Shown one piece after another: positions 16,723 through 25,520 of a stretch of 64,000 nt of DNA. Numbering within the stretch: the stretch's first letter is position 1; every line of letters starts with the position of its first letter. The notes beneath the pieces were generated by a model. That model was not told where the DNA came from, searched no databases, and saw nothing but the letters and a program-made list of their open reading frames with translations. The position numbers were made by a program, and so were the translations under genes. Origin of the DNA: Archangium gephyra (GTDB lineage: Bacteria; Myxococcota; Myxococcia; Myxococcales; Myxococcaceae); the NCBI RefSeq assembly GCF_001027285.1, contig NZ_CP011509.1, positions 9,448,501 through 9,512,500 of the forward strand, given 5' to 3'.

Positions 16723-18228
16723 ATGAAGAAGTGCTTGCTGTTCGTCGGTCTCTCGCTGGCCGCATGTTCTCCCAATGCCGTTGAGACCGAGCCAGCTCAG
16801 TCCATCGCTCCACCCGTCAGCAGGGAGCGGCGTGATGAGCTGAAGATTGTATTTGGTAAGGCTTTTGCTACCGCGCTTGCCGACAGCCCGTCGCTGCGAA
16901 AGCTGCTCAAGGACGAAGCGCTGGCGAAGTTCGATAACGACTATGACGTCCTGTACCACCTCATCAAGGATCGCCCCCTCGCTGATGGGCAGACGGTCCG
17001 AGAGTTGCTGCTGGGATATTTCGAGAGCGAGGAGCAGCTGTCGAACGTCGAACGGGAACTCCCGCTGCTGACGATCTTCGTCCCCGAGCTGCCCAGGAAG
17101 TCCTTCTCGGCCCTATCCTGGGACACCGACACCCAGATTCCCGCGGTCGGCATCACCTCCTACAAGACCAATGACGTCACCCTCGTCGACCACAACGGAG
17201 AGGAGCGCATCATCGAGGCGGGCCTCATCCCCGCCTTCCCGGTCGTCGTCATCAAGGAAAACGAACGCGTCATCCAGGTAGCCAACAGCAACCCCAATAC
17301 CCTGGCGAAGGGACGGGTTCCGCAGGCCAGCGGCACTCCGAGCTTTGCCTTCCTGGCGGACTGTTTCGATGGCTCGCGCGCGGCCGACAAGTCCGCGGCC
17401 AGACTCACCAGGTCCCCAGACCTCAAACTGCTGAGGGCCTACAATCTCTACCTCAGCACCGACGGCTGGCACCGGGATTACATCTATTACAACATCTCTC
17501 CAACCCAGCCACGAGGTGCGTTCTCCTACGCCTACCAGGAGCACATCAGGAGCTTCAAGATGGCCGGGGATCCGGCGACCGCCTTTTCCAAGATCGCCGA
17601 CCAGACCGGTGAGCCGAGGCTGGTCAGCATCACCCCCGAACCCAACTCCGGGTGGACGGGCGGAGCATTTGAATTCAAGGTGAGAGTCCTTCTCAACGCC
17701 AAGAATGGACTCGGGCAGGAACTCGTCACCTACTTCAGCGCTCTGCCTGACGAGCTCTTCGATCTGACCTATGACGAGGTCGTCTGGTACTACTACAAGC
17801 CTCGAATCACCGGCCTGAAAACCAAGAGCCTGACGCTGCCGCTGTTCGCATGGGACCTCAATGACTATGCGTCCTCCATCAAGATTGAAGTCGAAGAGGT
17901 GGACATCACCGAGACCATCGTCCAGAGCGAATCGCGGACCGTGAAGTTCGCCACCAATTTCGCCATCGATCCCGCCGTGGGTTTCCTGCAGAAAATTGGC
18001 CTCAAATTCGGTGCGAGCCTCGAGGAGACGCGCACCGAGACAACCCAGCGGACCTATACCCTCGGCAATGACATCCTTGGCGCGGTCATCGTGAACTTCG
18101 CTGATAATGTGCTGGTCGGGCCCGTCACCGTAGACCCCATCTTCCTCCCCCCCATGCTGTACTGGTCGAGCCGCGAGTATTCCACGGGCTGGTACAGCAT
18201 CAGCGTGGAACCCACGCGCGTGCAGTAG
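16723..18228 (+). CDS. Large lipoprotein of unknown function
   Basis: 501 residues with a lipoprotein signal (FVGLSLAAC). The mature part has an N-terminal helical segment (about 35-115, RERRDELKIVFGKAFATALAD), a central region beginning KSFSALSWDTDTQIPAVGI, and a beta-rich C-terminal half (FEFKVRVLLNAKNG, SIKIEVEEVDITETIVQSES, IGLKFGASLEETRTE). No family was recognised. G+C is visibly lower, and Lys/Asn/Ile/Tyr use higher, than in the flanking genes, which suggests recent acquisition. No strong ribosome-binding site was seen. Confidence 0.75.
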   Translation: MKKCLLFVGLSLAACSPNAVETEPAQSIAPPVSRERRDELKIVFGKAFATALADSPSLRKLLKDEALAKFDNDYDVLYHLIKDRPLADGQTVRELLLGYFESEEQLSNVERELPLLTIFVPELPRKSFSALSWDTDTQIPAVGITSYKTNDVTLVDHNGEERIIEAGLIPAFPVVVIKENERVIQVANSNPNTLAKGRVPQASGTPSFAFLADCFDGSRAADKSAARLTRSPDLKLLRAYNLYLSTDGWHRDYIYYNISPTQPRGAFSYAYQEHIRSFKMAGDPATAFSKIADQTGEPRLVSITPEPNSGWTGGAFEFKVRVLLNAKNGLGQELVTYFSALPDELFDLTYDEVVWYYYKPRITGLKTKSLTLPLFAWDLNDYASSIKIEVEEVDITETIVQSESRTVKFATNFAIDPAVGFLQKIGLKFGASLEETRTETTQRTYTLGNDILGAVIVNFADNVLVGPVTVDPIFLPPMLYWSSREYSTGWYSISVEPTRVQ

Positions 18229-18284
18229 CCGCGCGTGAGCAAGGGACGCATGGGGGTGACGTTGGAGGCGTGGGCTTGTCCCGG

Positions 18285-19001
18285 CTACCTGGAGTCCACC
18301 GCCTGGGCCTCGTCCTTGGACTCCTCGCGGCACTTTTCCAGGAGCTTCTTCTTCTCGATGGCGCTGGCCGTCTTCCACTCGGGCAGTTGCGAGGCGACGC
18401 AGGCGGGCTGCGCGGGCTCGGTGGCCTGCGCCTCGGCCGTGACCGCCGGCGAGCCGGGCCCGCTGGAGGCCGCCAGTTCCAACTCCAGCAGCAGGCCGCG
18501 GATGGTCTCCGCCTCCTCACGGCCCGTCATCTGCTCGCGGCCATCCCAGGTGGACTCGGTGTAGACCTCCTCCACGCACTCCGGCACCCAGGCCGGAGAC
18601 CCATCGCTGCACACCTCGCTGCCATTCAGGGTGGGCTTGCCAAACAGCTGCGCCTTCGTGGCGTCTCCCTCGGGCGTCAGCAGGACGTAGAACGTGGAGC
18701 CCACCGTGTCCGTGGTGCCGGACACGATGGTCCTGTTGCCCTTCACCGTCGTCAACGCCGCTCGCTGGCCCTTGAAGACGTAGAGCGTGGCACCGGCCTT
18801 GCGCTTCTGGCGATCCGTCACCTGGAAGCCACGCTTGGAGAACAGCTCCGAGAACCGGCGGGCCGCATCGTCCGCCGTCCCCGTGAGCACGAGGTGTGAC
18901 CGCTTTTCCGAGAGCTGGGTCCGGCTGCTCGAGCGCACCGCCTCGATGCAACCCGTGCTCAACACCATCAGGCCCATCAGGGCCAACTCGTGGGTTTTCA
19001 T
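18285..19001 (-). CDS. Lipoprotein of unknown function
   Basis: 238 residues. A lipoprotein signal (ALMGLMVLSTGC) is followed by a domain (about 35-160) with LVLTGTADDAARRFSELFSK, GFQVTDRQKRK and GTTDTVGSTFYVLLTP, and a C-terminal part with two to three cysteines (CSDGSPAWVPEC) and a charged tail (KKKLLEKCREES). It is unlike any family I can name. It lies 87 bp downstream of the DUF6986 gene on the same strand. Confidence 0.75.
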   Translation of the reverse strand: MKTHELALMGLMVLSTGCIEAVRSSSRTQLSEKRSHLVLTGTADDAARRFSELFSKRGFQVTDRQKRKAGATLYVFKGQRAALTTVKGNRTIVSGTTDTVGSTFYVLLTPEGDATKAQLFGKPTLNGSEVCSDGSPAWVPECVEEVYTESTWDGREQMTGREEAETIRGLLLELELAASSGPGSPAVTAEAQATEPAQPACVASQLPEWKTASAIEKKKLLEKCREESKDEAQAVDSR

Positions 19002-19088
19002 GCGCGTGCATCGTAGCCGCCCTCGGAACGCGCAGGCCAATCGAAGCTGGCTCCAGAGGGGGCGGGCCGGCAAGCCCGCCACTGAGCG

Positions 19089-20441
19089 TCAGCCCTTGCG
19101 GCGCCCCTGGAGGATCTCCAGGAACGAGCGGGTGCGCAGCTCGTCCAGGGTGAGCCCGGCGGCGCGCGCCTCGTCCTCGGTGAGGGCGCCACAGGCGATG
19201 CCGCGCAGGAAGTAGTTGATCAACCCCTGCCCGGTGGCCGCGTCGTCGAAGACATCTCCCAGCCGCGTGGCCTGGGCCGCCTTGTCCATGAAGGCCTTCA
19301 GCCTGCGCGAGGCCGCATCCAGCCCCTCCAGGAAGAAGGCGTACACGGCGGCGTAGCGCACGGGCACCTGCGCCGGGTGCAGATCCCACCCCTGGTAGAA
19401 ACCATCCGTCAGCGACCGGCGCACGTTGTCCGCGTGCAGCCGCCACGCACGGTGCACGGCGGCACGGTTCTCCTCCTGCTGCTCCGGGGTGAGAGACACC
19501 CCCTTGGGCGCCTTGTGCGGCCCCACGGGCATCGTGGTGGTGGCACCGTCGGAGAGATGGATGCCCGTGCCCGCCAGCGACACCTGCATCACGTGCCGGG
19601 CGAAGTCGCAGGAGGGATGGAACAGGTGCTGGTACGCCGCGGTGATGCCGCACGCGGCGGTGTAGTCGTACGCGCCGAAGTGCACGCCCGTGCAGCGGCC
19701 CCGGGCGGCTCCCACCAGCAGCGGCAGCTCCACCCGTCCCTCCGGATCGAAGAGGGATTGCGGCGTCTCCACCATCAGCTCCAGCTTCACCACGCCCCGC
19801 GGCAGGCCCAGGCCCTCCTCCAGGCCGATCAACACCGAGTCGAGCGCGCTCACCTGCTCACGCAGGGTGACCTTGGGCAGGGTGACCACGAAGTGCGGCG
19901 GCAGGCGTCCCCCCGTCTTCTCCAGCAGCGAGGAGAGGAACAGGTCCAGCGTGCGCACCGAGCGGCCGAAGAGCTCGTCGCTGAAGGACTTGATGCGGAT
20001 GCCGATGAAGGGCGGCAGCGAGCCCCGCTCCAGGCCCCGCGCCATCTCCTCCGCCGCGGCCACCGCGTGCCCGTCCTCCTCCGCGTCCGGCCGGTGGCCA
20101 TAGCCGTCCTCGAAGTCGATGCGGTAGTCCTCCACCGCCTCGCGCCGCAGCTTGGCCACCACGCGCGCGTGGACCTTCTCCGCCAGATCCCCCTCCTGCG
20201 TCAGCCCCAGCACGCGGGCCAGGGTGCGCGCATCCGGCGCATGCTCCTCCCACGAGCGCAGCGCCACCTCCGCCAGCTTCGCGGCCGTCTCCGCCTTGAA
20301 GAGGTGCGCCCCTCCATAGACGGAGTGCACGGGCTGCCGCCGGGAGGACTCCCCGGGGTAGCGGTGGTTGAAGGCCTTGTTCGCCGCCTGGAGGGCGGTA
20401 CGGGTGTCCGAGAGGCTCTGGGCGGTCAGGGTCGTCTTCAT
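19089..20441 (-). CDS. DUF6986 aldolase-like protein (CitE/HpcH fold)
   Basis: 450 residues, soluble. Motifs recall the CitE/HpcH/malate-synthase TIM-barrel superfamily: the acidic YRIDFEDGYG, FIGIRIKSF, LPKVTLREQ, LELMVETPQSL (metal-binding Glu) and FGAYDYTAACG. The C-terminal half has HLSDGATTTMPVGPHK and FYQGWDLHPAQVP. Homologues are sometimes labelled phosphoenolpyruvate kinase, which I consider unreliable. A lyase or aldolase acting on a small carbon-carbon-bonded acid is the best inference. The start at 20441 gives a natural N-terminus. Confidence 0.82.
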   Translation of the reverse strand: MKTTLTAQSLSDTRTALQAANKAFNHRYPGESSRRQPVHSVYGGAHLFKAETAAKLAEVALRSWEEHAPDARTLARVLGLTQEGDLAEKVHARVVAKLRREAVEDYRIDFEDGYGHRPDAEEDGHAVAAAEEMARGLERGSLPPFIGIRIKSFSDELFGRSVRTLDLFLSSLLEKTGGRLPPHFVVTLPKVTLREQVSALDSVLIGLEEGLGLPRGVVKLELMVETPQSLFDPEGRVELPLLVGAARGRCTGVHFGAYDYTAACGITAAYQHLFHPSCDFARHVMQVSLAGTGIHLSDGATTTMPVGPHKAPKGVSLTPEQQEENRAAVHRAWRLHADNVRRSLTDGFYQGWDLHPAQVPVRYAAVYAFFLEGLDAASRRLKAFMDKAAQATRLGDVFDDAATGQGLINYFLRGIACGALTEDEARAAGLTLDELRTRSFLEILQGRRKG

Positions 20442-20504
20442 GGCGCGGCCGGAGACTCACCCTGAGTGGGCCCGGGACGCAACTTCACGGGGCAATCGGA
20501 GATA

Positions 20505-21218
20505 ATGCCTCCCATGGATCCCATCGGCCGCCGCCCCGTTGCCCTCCAGACGCCCCCCCAGCCCGCCCGGGCCGAGCCCCGTCCGGCCGCGAACACCGCC
20601 CAGACGGTGAGCACCTCCCAGACGGTGGGACACACCCAGAAGAGCGGCTTCGAAGCACCGGGCGTGAAGGCCGCCCAGGCCCCCGTGGGCACCTGGCGCG
20701 CCCCGGCGGACTCCGAGCTGGGCAAGGTCATCCACGGGATGCTCGAGCGGCTCAAGCAGTGCGACATCAAGATCAAGGGGGATACCCCCGAGAGCCTCTT
20801 CCGCCGGGCCATCCTCGACAACAAGCACGTGACGAACGAGCAGCTCCTGGCCATCTCCCAGGTGTCGCTGGAGCAGCTCGACTCCGGCCCCGAGACGCGC
20901 CAGAAGGTGCTGGCGAAGATTCCCAACGCCCGGGAGCTGCCCGTCCACAAGTTCACCGTGGCCCTGCTGTCGGCCGCCACGGGCATCGACGCCCAGAAGC
21001 TCTCCGAGGCCTGCCCGGACCTGGGGATGACCGGGGCGCCGGGCACCCCGCTGCTCTACGCCGCCAAGACCGAGCGCATGCAGCGCTCCACCGCCCTGCA
21101 CGACTTCACGGACTACCTCCGGGGCGCCGGCATCAAGGGCCTCAACAAGGCCGTCTGGGGGGTGGAAAACCGTGTGCTGTCCGCCGCCGTCAGCGCACTG
21201 GGCGGAGGCCGGTACTAA
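20505..21218 (+). CDS. Hypothetical protein, Pro-rich N-terminus
   Basis: 237 residues with no signal or membrane segment. Residues 1-65 are low complexity (Pro, Ala, Gln, Thr). Residues about 70-237 are helical: LGKVIHGMLERLKQCDIKIKG, RRAILDNKHVTNEQLLAISQ and DFTDYLRGAGIKGLNKAVWG. No family was recognised. The start is chosen at the ATG with GGAG four bases upstream; an ATG three codons later is possible. The gene ends 19 bp before cysE and may be its operon leader. Confidence 0.7.
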   Translation: MPPMDPIGRRPVALQTPPQPARAEPRPAANTAQTVSTSQTVGHTQKSGFEAPGVKAAQAPVGTWRAPADSELGKVIHGMLERLKQCDIKIKGDTPESLFRRAILDNKHVTNEQLLAISQVSLEQLDSGPETRQKVLAKIPNARELPVHKFTVALLSAATGIDAQKLSEACPDLGMTGAPGTPLLYAAKTERMQRSTALHDFTDYLRGAGIKGLNKAVWGVENRVLSAAVSALGGGRY

Positions 21219-21237
21219 CGGGTAACGTGCCCGGCCC

Positions 21238-22083
21238 ATGGACGAACCCAACGGCCGGCTCATCCAGACCCTCATCGAGGCGCGCAGGCACCACTGCTTC
21301 CCGCCTGACGTGCGCGCCGCGGCGCCCGAGCTCATCGAGAGGGTCCTGGCACTGCTCTTCCCCCACTTCGCCGAGCGGATGGACTGTAGCTCGGTCGGCG
21401 TCCGCTCCGAGGTGGCGGTAGTCGAGGCGGTGCTCACGCGCGCCCTGGACACGCTCGCCCCGCGCTACCCGGGCCTGTCCTCGGACATGCCCCAGCGCTT
21501 CATGGAGCAGCTCCCGGAGATCTACGCCTGGCTGCGGCAGGACGCCGAGGCCATCAACGAGGCCGACCCCGCCGCCCGCAACGTGGACGAGGTCATCCTC
21601 ACCTACCCGGGCTTCTACGCCATCGCCATCTACCGGATCGCCCACGCCCTGCACCTGGTGGGCTTCCCGCTCCTGCCCCGTCTCCTCACGGAGCTGGCCC
21701 ACCAGCGCACCGGCGTGGACATCCACCCGGGCGCCACCATCGGCCGGCGCTTCGTCATCGACCATGGCACCGGCGTGGTCATCGGAGAGACGACCCTCAT
21801 CGGCACCGGCGTGAAGATCTACCAGGGCGTGACGCTGGGCGCCCTCCAGGTGCAGAAGAACCTGGCGGACAAGAAGCGCCACCCCACCATCGAGGACGAG
21901 GTGGTGGTGTACGCCAACGCCACCATCCTCGGCGGCGGGACGGTGGTGGGCCGCGGCAGCATCATCGCCGGCAACGCCTTCATCACCCACAGCATCCCGC
22001 CCCAGTCCATGGTCACCCGCCGCAGCGAGGTGCGCCACCGGGAGGCGAACGTCGAGTTCGACGAGCTTGAATACCACATCTGA
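21238..22083 (+). CDS. cysE: Serine O-acetyltransferase
   Basis: 281 residues. It acetylates L-serine with acetyl-CoA, the first step of cysteine synthesis. An N-terminal helical region (1-150) precedes the left-handed beta-helix of hexapeptide repeats (about 155-260: VDIHPGATIGRRFVIDHGTG, VVIGETTLIGTGVKIYQG, ANATILGGGTVVGRGSIIAG). The active-site His lies in IDHGTG. The protein ends in Ile (EYHI); a C-terminal Ile is what docks into the CysK active site in cysteine-synthase complexes. It sits just upstream of cysK. Confidence 0.94.
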   Translation: MDEPNGRLIQTLIEARRHHCFPPDVRAAAPELIERVLALLFPHFAERMDCSSVGVRSEVAVVEAVLTRALDTLAPRYPGLSSDMPQRFMEQLPEIYAWLRQDAEAINEADPAARNVDEVILTYPGFYAIAIYRIAHALHLVGFPLLPRLLTELAHQRTGVDIHPGATIGRRFVIDHGTGVVIGETTLIGTGVKIYQGVTLGALQVQKNLADKKRHPTIEDEVVVYANATILGGGTVVGRGSIIAGNAFITHSIPPQSMVTRRSEVRHREANVEFDELEYHI

Positions 22084-22136
22084 TGTAGCGGATATTCGTC
22101 TTCTGTAACGGACAGCTTCCCAAAGAGGGCATCCCC

Positions 22137-23057
22137 ATGAAGGTGAACAACATCCTGGAGACGATCGGCAACACGCCGCACGTCCGCATCAACCGCCTCT
22201 TCCCCTCGCGCGTCGAGGTGTACATGAAGCTCGAGCGGGCCAACCCGGGCGGGAGCATCAAGGACCGCATCGGCCTGGCGATGATCGAGGACGCGGAGAA
22301 GCGGGGCGTCCTGAAGAAGGACAGCGTCATCATCGAGCCGACGTCGGGCAACACGGGCATTGGCCTGGCGATGGTGGCGGCGGTGAAGGGCTACAAGCTC
22401 ATCCTGGTGATGCCGGAGTCGATGAGCATCGAGCGCCGCCGGCTCATGGCCGCCTACGGGGCCACGTTCGAGCTGACGCCGCGGGCGCAGGGCATGAAGG
22501 GCGCCATCGCCCGGGCGCAGGAGATGGTGTCGCAGACGCCGAACGCGTGGATGCCGCAGCAGTTCGAGAACGAGTCGAACATCGAGGTGCACAAGCGCAC
22601 CACGGCGCAGGAGATCCTCAAGGACTTCCCCGAGGGCCTGGACTACATCATCACGGGCGTGGGCACGGGCGGTCACATCACCGCGTGCGCCGAGGTGCTC
22701 AAGGAGAAGTGGCCCAAGCTGAAGGTGCTCGCGGTGGAGCCGGTCAAGTCGCCAGTCATCAGCGGCGGGCAGCCGGGGCCGCACCCCATCCAGGGAATCG
22801 GCGCGGGCTTCATCCCGAAGAACCTGCACAAGGAGGCGCTGGACGGCGTCATCCAGGTGGCCGAGGAGGAGGCGTTCGACTTCGCGAAGCGCTCCGCGCG
22901 CGAGGAAGGCATCTTCGTGGGCATCTCCTCGGGAGCGGCGCTGGCGGCGGTGAACAAGAAGCTGGCGGAGCTCCCCGACAAGAGCCGGGTCCTGTGCTTC
23001 TGCTACGACACGGGCGAGCGCTACCTGTCGATCGACAACCTCTTCCCGGCGCAGTAA
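22137..23057 (+). CDS. cysK: Cysteine synthase A (O-acetylserine sulfhydrylase)
   Basis: 306 residues, close to the usual family length. It makes L-cysteine from O-acetylserine and sulfide with PLP. The PLP lysine is K42 in NPGGSIKDR; the substrate loop is PTSGNTGIG; the phosphate-binding glycine loop is [10 protein letters not shown]; and the C-terminal SSGAALAAV segment is present. The start at 22137 follows AGAGGG a few bases upstream. It forms a cysE-cysK operon with 53 bp between the genes. A hairpin 14 bp downstream is a likely terminator. Confidence 0.96.
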   Translation: MKVNNILETIGNTPHVRINRLFPSRVEVYMKLERANPGGSIKDRIGLAMIEDAEKRGVLKKDSVIIEPTSGNTGIGLAMVAAVKGYKLILVMPESMSIERRRLMAAYGATFELTPRAQGMKGAIARAQEMVSQTPNAWMPQQFENESNIEVHKRTTAQEILKDFPEGLDYIITGVGTGGHITACAEVLKEKWPKLKVLAVEPVKSPVISGGQPGPHPIQGIGAGFIPKNLHKEALDGVIQVAEEEAFDFAKRSAREEGIFVGISSGAALAAVNKKLAELPDKSRVLCFCYDTGERYLSIDNLFPAQ

Positions 23058-23070
23058 CCGCGCTCCCCCA

Positions 23071-23101
23071 CCCCGCCCTCTCCTCCCGGGAGAGAGCGGG
23101 G
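23071..23101. terminator. Hairpin between convergent cysK and lipoprotein genes
   Basis: A 13-bp stem with one mismatch (left arm from CCCCGC, right arm ending GCGGGG). There is no T-tract on either strand. It is placed 14 bp after cysK and 13 bp after the convergent lipoprotein stop, so it is probably bidirectional. It shares its CCTCTC/GAGAGG core with the hairpin at 40031-40053. Confidence 0.55.
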
Positions 23102-23113
23102 AGAGGCGAGGGG

Positions 23114-24052
23114 CTACGGCGTGGTCGTCAGGTTGGGCAGGGCGATCCAACCGAAGTGGCCGGAGTCCACGTAGCCGTACACGAAGTCGAGCGTGGCCGA
23201 GACGCGCACCGCCGAGCCGCTGCTGCAGTTGTAGAGGGGCATCGAGACGGAGTGCTGGACCTGGGCGCGCTTGAAGTTGAGCCGCGTGGTGTTCGGGTAG
23301 ACGGCCTTCGTCGGCGAGCCCTTCCCGGGCAGGTTGGTGATGAGGTTGATGCGGCCATTGCGCCCCAGGTAGTGCTCGGCCATGTTGCCGGCGGGGCAGT
23401 CATTGGTCACGTGCAGCCCCGCGTAGGGCGTGTTGTTGGAGGGGATGATGTACCAGTTGCTGTACGTCCCGCCCGGATCCGGCGCCGGCCGGTAGTTGGA
23501 GCCGATCCAGTTGAGGATGTTGGTGGCGCCCGCGTCCAGCAGGTCGGGACGCACCCAGCCGCTGATGGCGCCATTGCTGGTCGGCACCGAGAAGCCCATC
23601 ACCATGTAGTTCGAGTAGACGGAGGAGAGGGTCCGGCGCGTCCCCAGGTTGATGCGCAGCTTCGTCCCGGTGGTCACGTTGCCGAGCACGGCGCCATGGT
23701 TGTCGTAGACGGACAGGGGCGCCATGGCCGTGAACCAGTACGTCTTGGTGTTCCGGTTGCACAGGCGCGGCCGGGGATCGCACTTCATTCCCCCGAGCTC
23801 ACAGTTGTTGGGGCTGTTGTACGTGTCCACGCCGGGGTCGCCGGTGCCGCACGCGGCGGAGTCCGCCACGGTGCACGGATTGGCGCTCCAGTCCGCCGTA
23901 CATTCCCCGTCCAACTCCTGTTCAGCGACCGAAAGTTCACCCTCCTCCACCGGCGGCGCCACCGTGGTGCCACAGGCGGCGAGCGTGACGGCCAGGAGAC
24001 CCCAGCCCCAACGGCGCGAGGAATTCATCAGTTTTCGAGCAATGGATGACAT
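23114..24052 (-). CDS. Secreted lipoprotein, cysteine-containing, unknown function
   Basis: 312 residues. A lipoprotein signal (LLAVTLAAC) is followed by an acidic linker and a cysteine-rich segment (about 48-100: ECTADWSANPCTVADSAAC, then NNCELGGMKCDPRPRLC). A beta-rich domain follows (YWFTAMAPLSVYDNHGAVLG, TKLRINLGTRRTL), reminiscent of SH3-like envelope domains, with ISGWVRP; another Cys pair lies near the C-terminus. No enzyme motif was found. It is divergent from the glycan-binding protein gene with a 76-bp AT-rich promoter region between them. Confidence 0.75.
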   Translation of the reverse strand: MSSIARKLMNSSRRWGWGLLAVTLAACGTTVAPPVEEGELSVAEQELDGECTADWSANPCTVADSAACGTGDPGVDTYNSPNNCELGGMKCDPRPRLCNRNTKTYWFTAMAPLSVYDNHGAVLGNVTTGTKLRINLGTRRTLSSVYSNYMVMGFSVPTSNGAISGWVRPDLLDAGATNILNWIGSNYRPAPDPGGTYSNWYIIPSNNTPYAGLHVTNDCPAGNMAEHYLGRNGRINLITNLPGKGSPTKAVYPNTTRLNFKRAQVQHSVSMPLYNCSSGSAVRVSATLDFVYGYVDSGHFGWIALPNLTTTP

Positions 24053-24081
24053 GGTGTTGAGTCCTTTCTTCTCGACTTTTA

Positions 24082-24110
24082 ATCATGTAATAACGGACTT
24101 CCATTCGCAA
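24082..24110 (-). promoter_or_regulatory. Candidate promoter of the 23.1-24.1 kb lipoprotein gene
   Basis: On the minus strand TTGCGA (24110-24105) and CATGAT (24087-24082) are spaced 17 bp, 30 bp upstream of the start, inside the AT-rich gap shared with the divergent gene. Each hexamer matches the sigma-70 consensus at four of six positions. Confidence 0.3.
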
Positions 24111-24128
24111 CCGGTTTAAAAGGAATTC

Positions 24129-25520
24129 ATGCGTCCCCTCCTGCTGACCGTCCTGCTGCCCTCACTCGCCGCCGCGGGCGGCTTTCAGCGCCTGCACGCC
24201 GAACAGGCCTCGGCCACCAGCTTCCTGAAGAGCAACTGGAACAAGTACGAGGAGAACTACCACCCCAGCTACGTGCTCGATGACGATGTGAAGACAGCCT
24301 GGGTGGAGGGCGCCGAGGGAGACGGCCTCGGAGAGTCGCTGACGATTCCCGTGTCGGATCTCAAGTCGGCGCGAGCCATCCGCCTCGTGCTCTTCAATGG
24401 CTATCAGAAGTCCAAGGCGCTGCTGAGCGCCAACTCCGCGCCCAGGCAGCTCACCGTCACCGTGCGCGGCCCCGGCGGCCAGGAGTCCGCGAAGACGCAA
24501 CTCACGCTCGAGCGGAAGATGGGGCCTCAGTCCTTCGACCTCCCCGTGACGGGGGCCGTGGCGGAGGTGGTGCTCACCATCGACAGCGTGCACCCGGGCT
24601 CGAAGTACAAGGACACCTGCGTGTCGGACGTCCAGGTCTTCGTCGACAGCGAGGTGCCGTACAACGCCGCCGTCGAGAAGGGAAAGCGCGAGGCCCTGCT
24701 CCAGTGGAAGAAGGAGCGCCTGGAGGCCGCGAAGTACTTCGCCCGCCTGCCCAAGACGTACCCGTTCGCGTCCACGCGCTTCGAGGAGAAGGTGGACCAG
24801 AAGGTGCTCTCCAAGCGCTACGCCCGGGTGATCGACGAGAACAAGGACGGCTATGCCGACAAGGGCGTGCCCGCCAAGGACTTCGTCCCGCTGATGACCC
24901 AGATCAAGAAGGGACAGCTCGCCGGCCCCCTGGCCGAGCCGGACAAGGCCCTGCTCCAGGAGCTCGACACGCTCGCCGCCGCTCCGCCCCAGGACGGCAA
25001 GTGGTACTCGCTCACCCAGCAGGGACGCGTGCTCCTCCCGGAGAACGTCTCCTTCTCCCCGCTGATGGTGCCCTTGTTCAACCTGTCCGAGGCGACCCTC
25101 TTCGAGGCGAAGGGGCGGGGCTCCCTCAAGCCCAGGTTGAGCGACGAGGATGGATACCAGCAGGGCACGGTGCTCTCGAATCTGCTGGTACTCGAGGGCT
25201 CGGCCACCGACGTGAAGAAGGTGTACTTCACGCAGACGCGCGTCATCGTCGAGCGCACCACCGACACCACCACCACGCATGCCCTCGCGCTCCTGGAGGG
25301 CGGACGGCTCACGCGCCTGGTGACGCTGGAGACCAGCATGGATGTCGTCGGGGACCCGGTCGTGTCCGCGGGCGTGACGGCCGTGACGTACACGGAGGGA
25401 AAGATGTCTCGGCTGGAGAAGACCGAGCTGGTGGACAGCAATCCCGAGTACGACGGCGTGGACCCCCAATCGGGCATCCTGGTGCGGACGACGACGAGCG
25501 AGGCCGTGACGCGCTCATGA
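24129..25520 (+). CDS. Exported protein with NADase-type glycan-binding (discoidin-like) domain
   Basis: 463 residues. The signal peptide is LLTVLLPSLAAAG. Residues about 25-175 match the discoidin-like module called NADase-type glycan-binding (NYHPSYVLDDDVKTAWVEGA, SARAIRLVLFNGYQKSK, CVSDVQVFVDSE). Residues 180-463 are charged and uncharacterised, with WKKERLEAAKYFARLPKTYP and a DENKDGYADKG stretch that resembles a calcium-binding loop. Its stop overlaps the start of the cytochrome gene (ATGA), so the two are translationally coupled. The role is unknown; surface glycan or polymer recognition is inferred. Confidence 0.8.
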   Translation: MRPLLLTVLLPSLAAAGGFQRLHAEQASATSFLKSNWNKYEENYHPSYVLDDDVKTAWVEGAEGDGLGESLTIPVSDLKSARAIRLVLFNGYQKSKALLSANSAPRQLTVTVRGPGGQESAKTQLTLERKMGPQSFDLPVTGAVAEVVLTIDSVHPGSKYKDTCVSDVQVFVDSEVPYNAAVEKGKREALLQWKKERLEAAKYFARLPKTYPFASTRFEEKVDQKVLSKRYARVIDENKDGYADKGVPAKDFVPLMTQIKKGQLAGPLAEPDKALLQELDTLAAAPPQDGKWYSLTQQGRVLLPENVSFSPLMVPLFNLSEATLFEAKGRGSLKPRLSDEDGYQQGTVLSNLLVLEGSATDVKKVYFTQTRVIVERTTDTTTTHALALLEGGRLTRLVTLETSMDVVGDPVVSAGVTAVTYTEGKMSRLEKTELVDSNPEYDGVDPQSGILVRTTTSEAVTRS

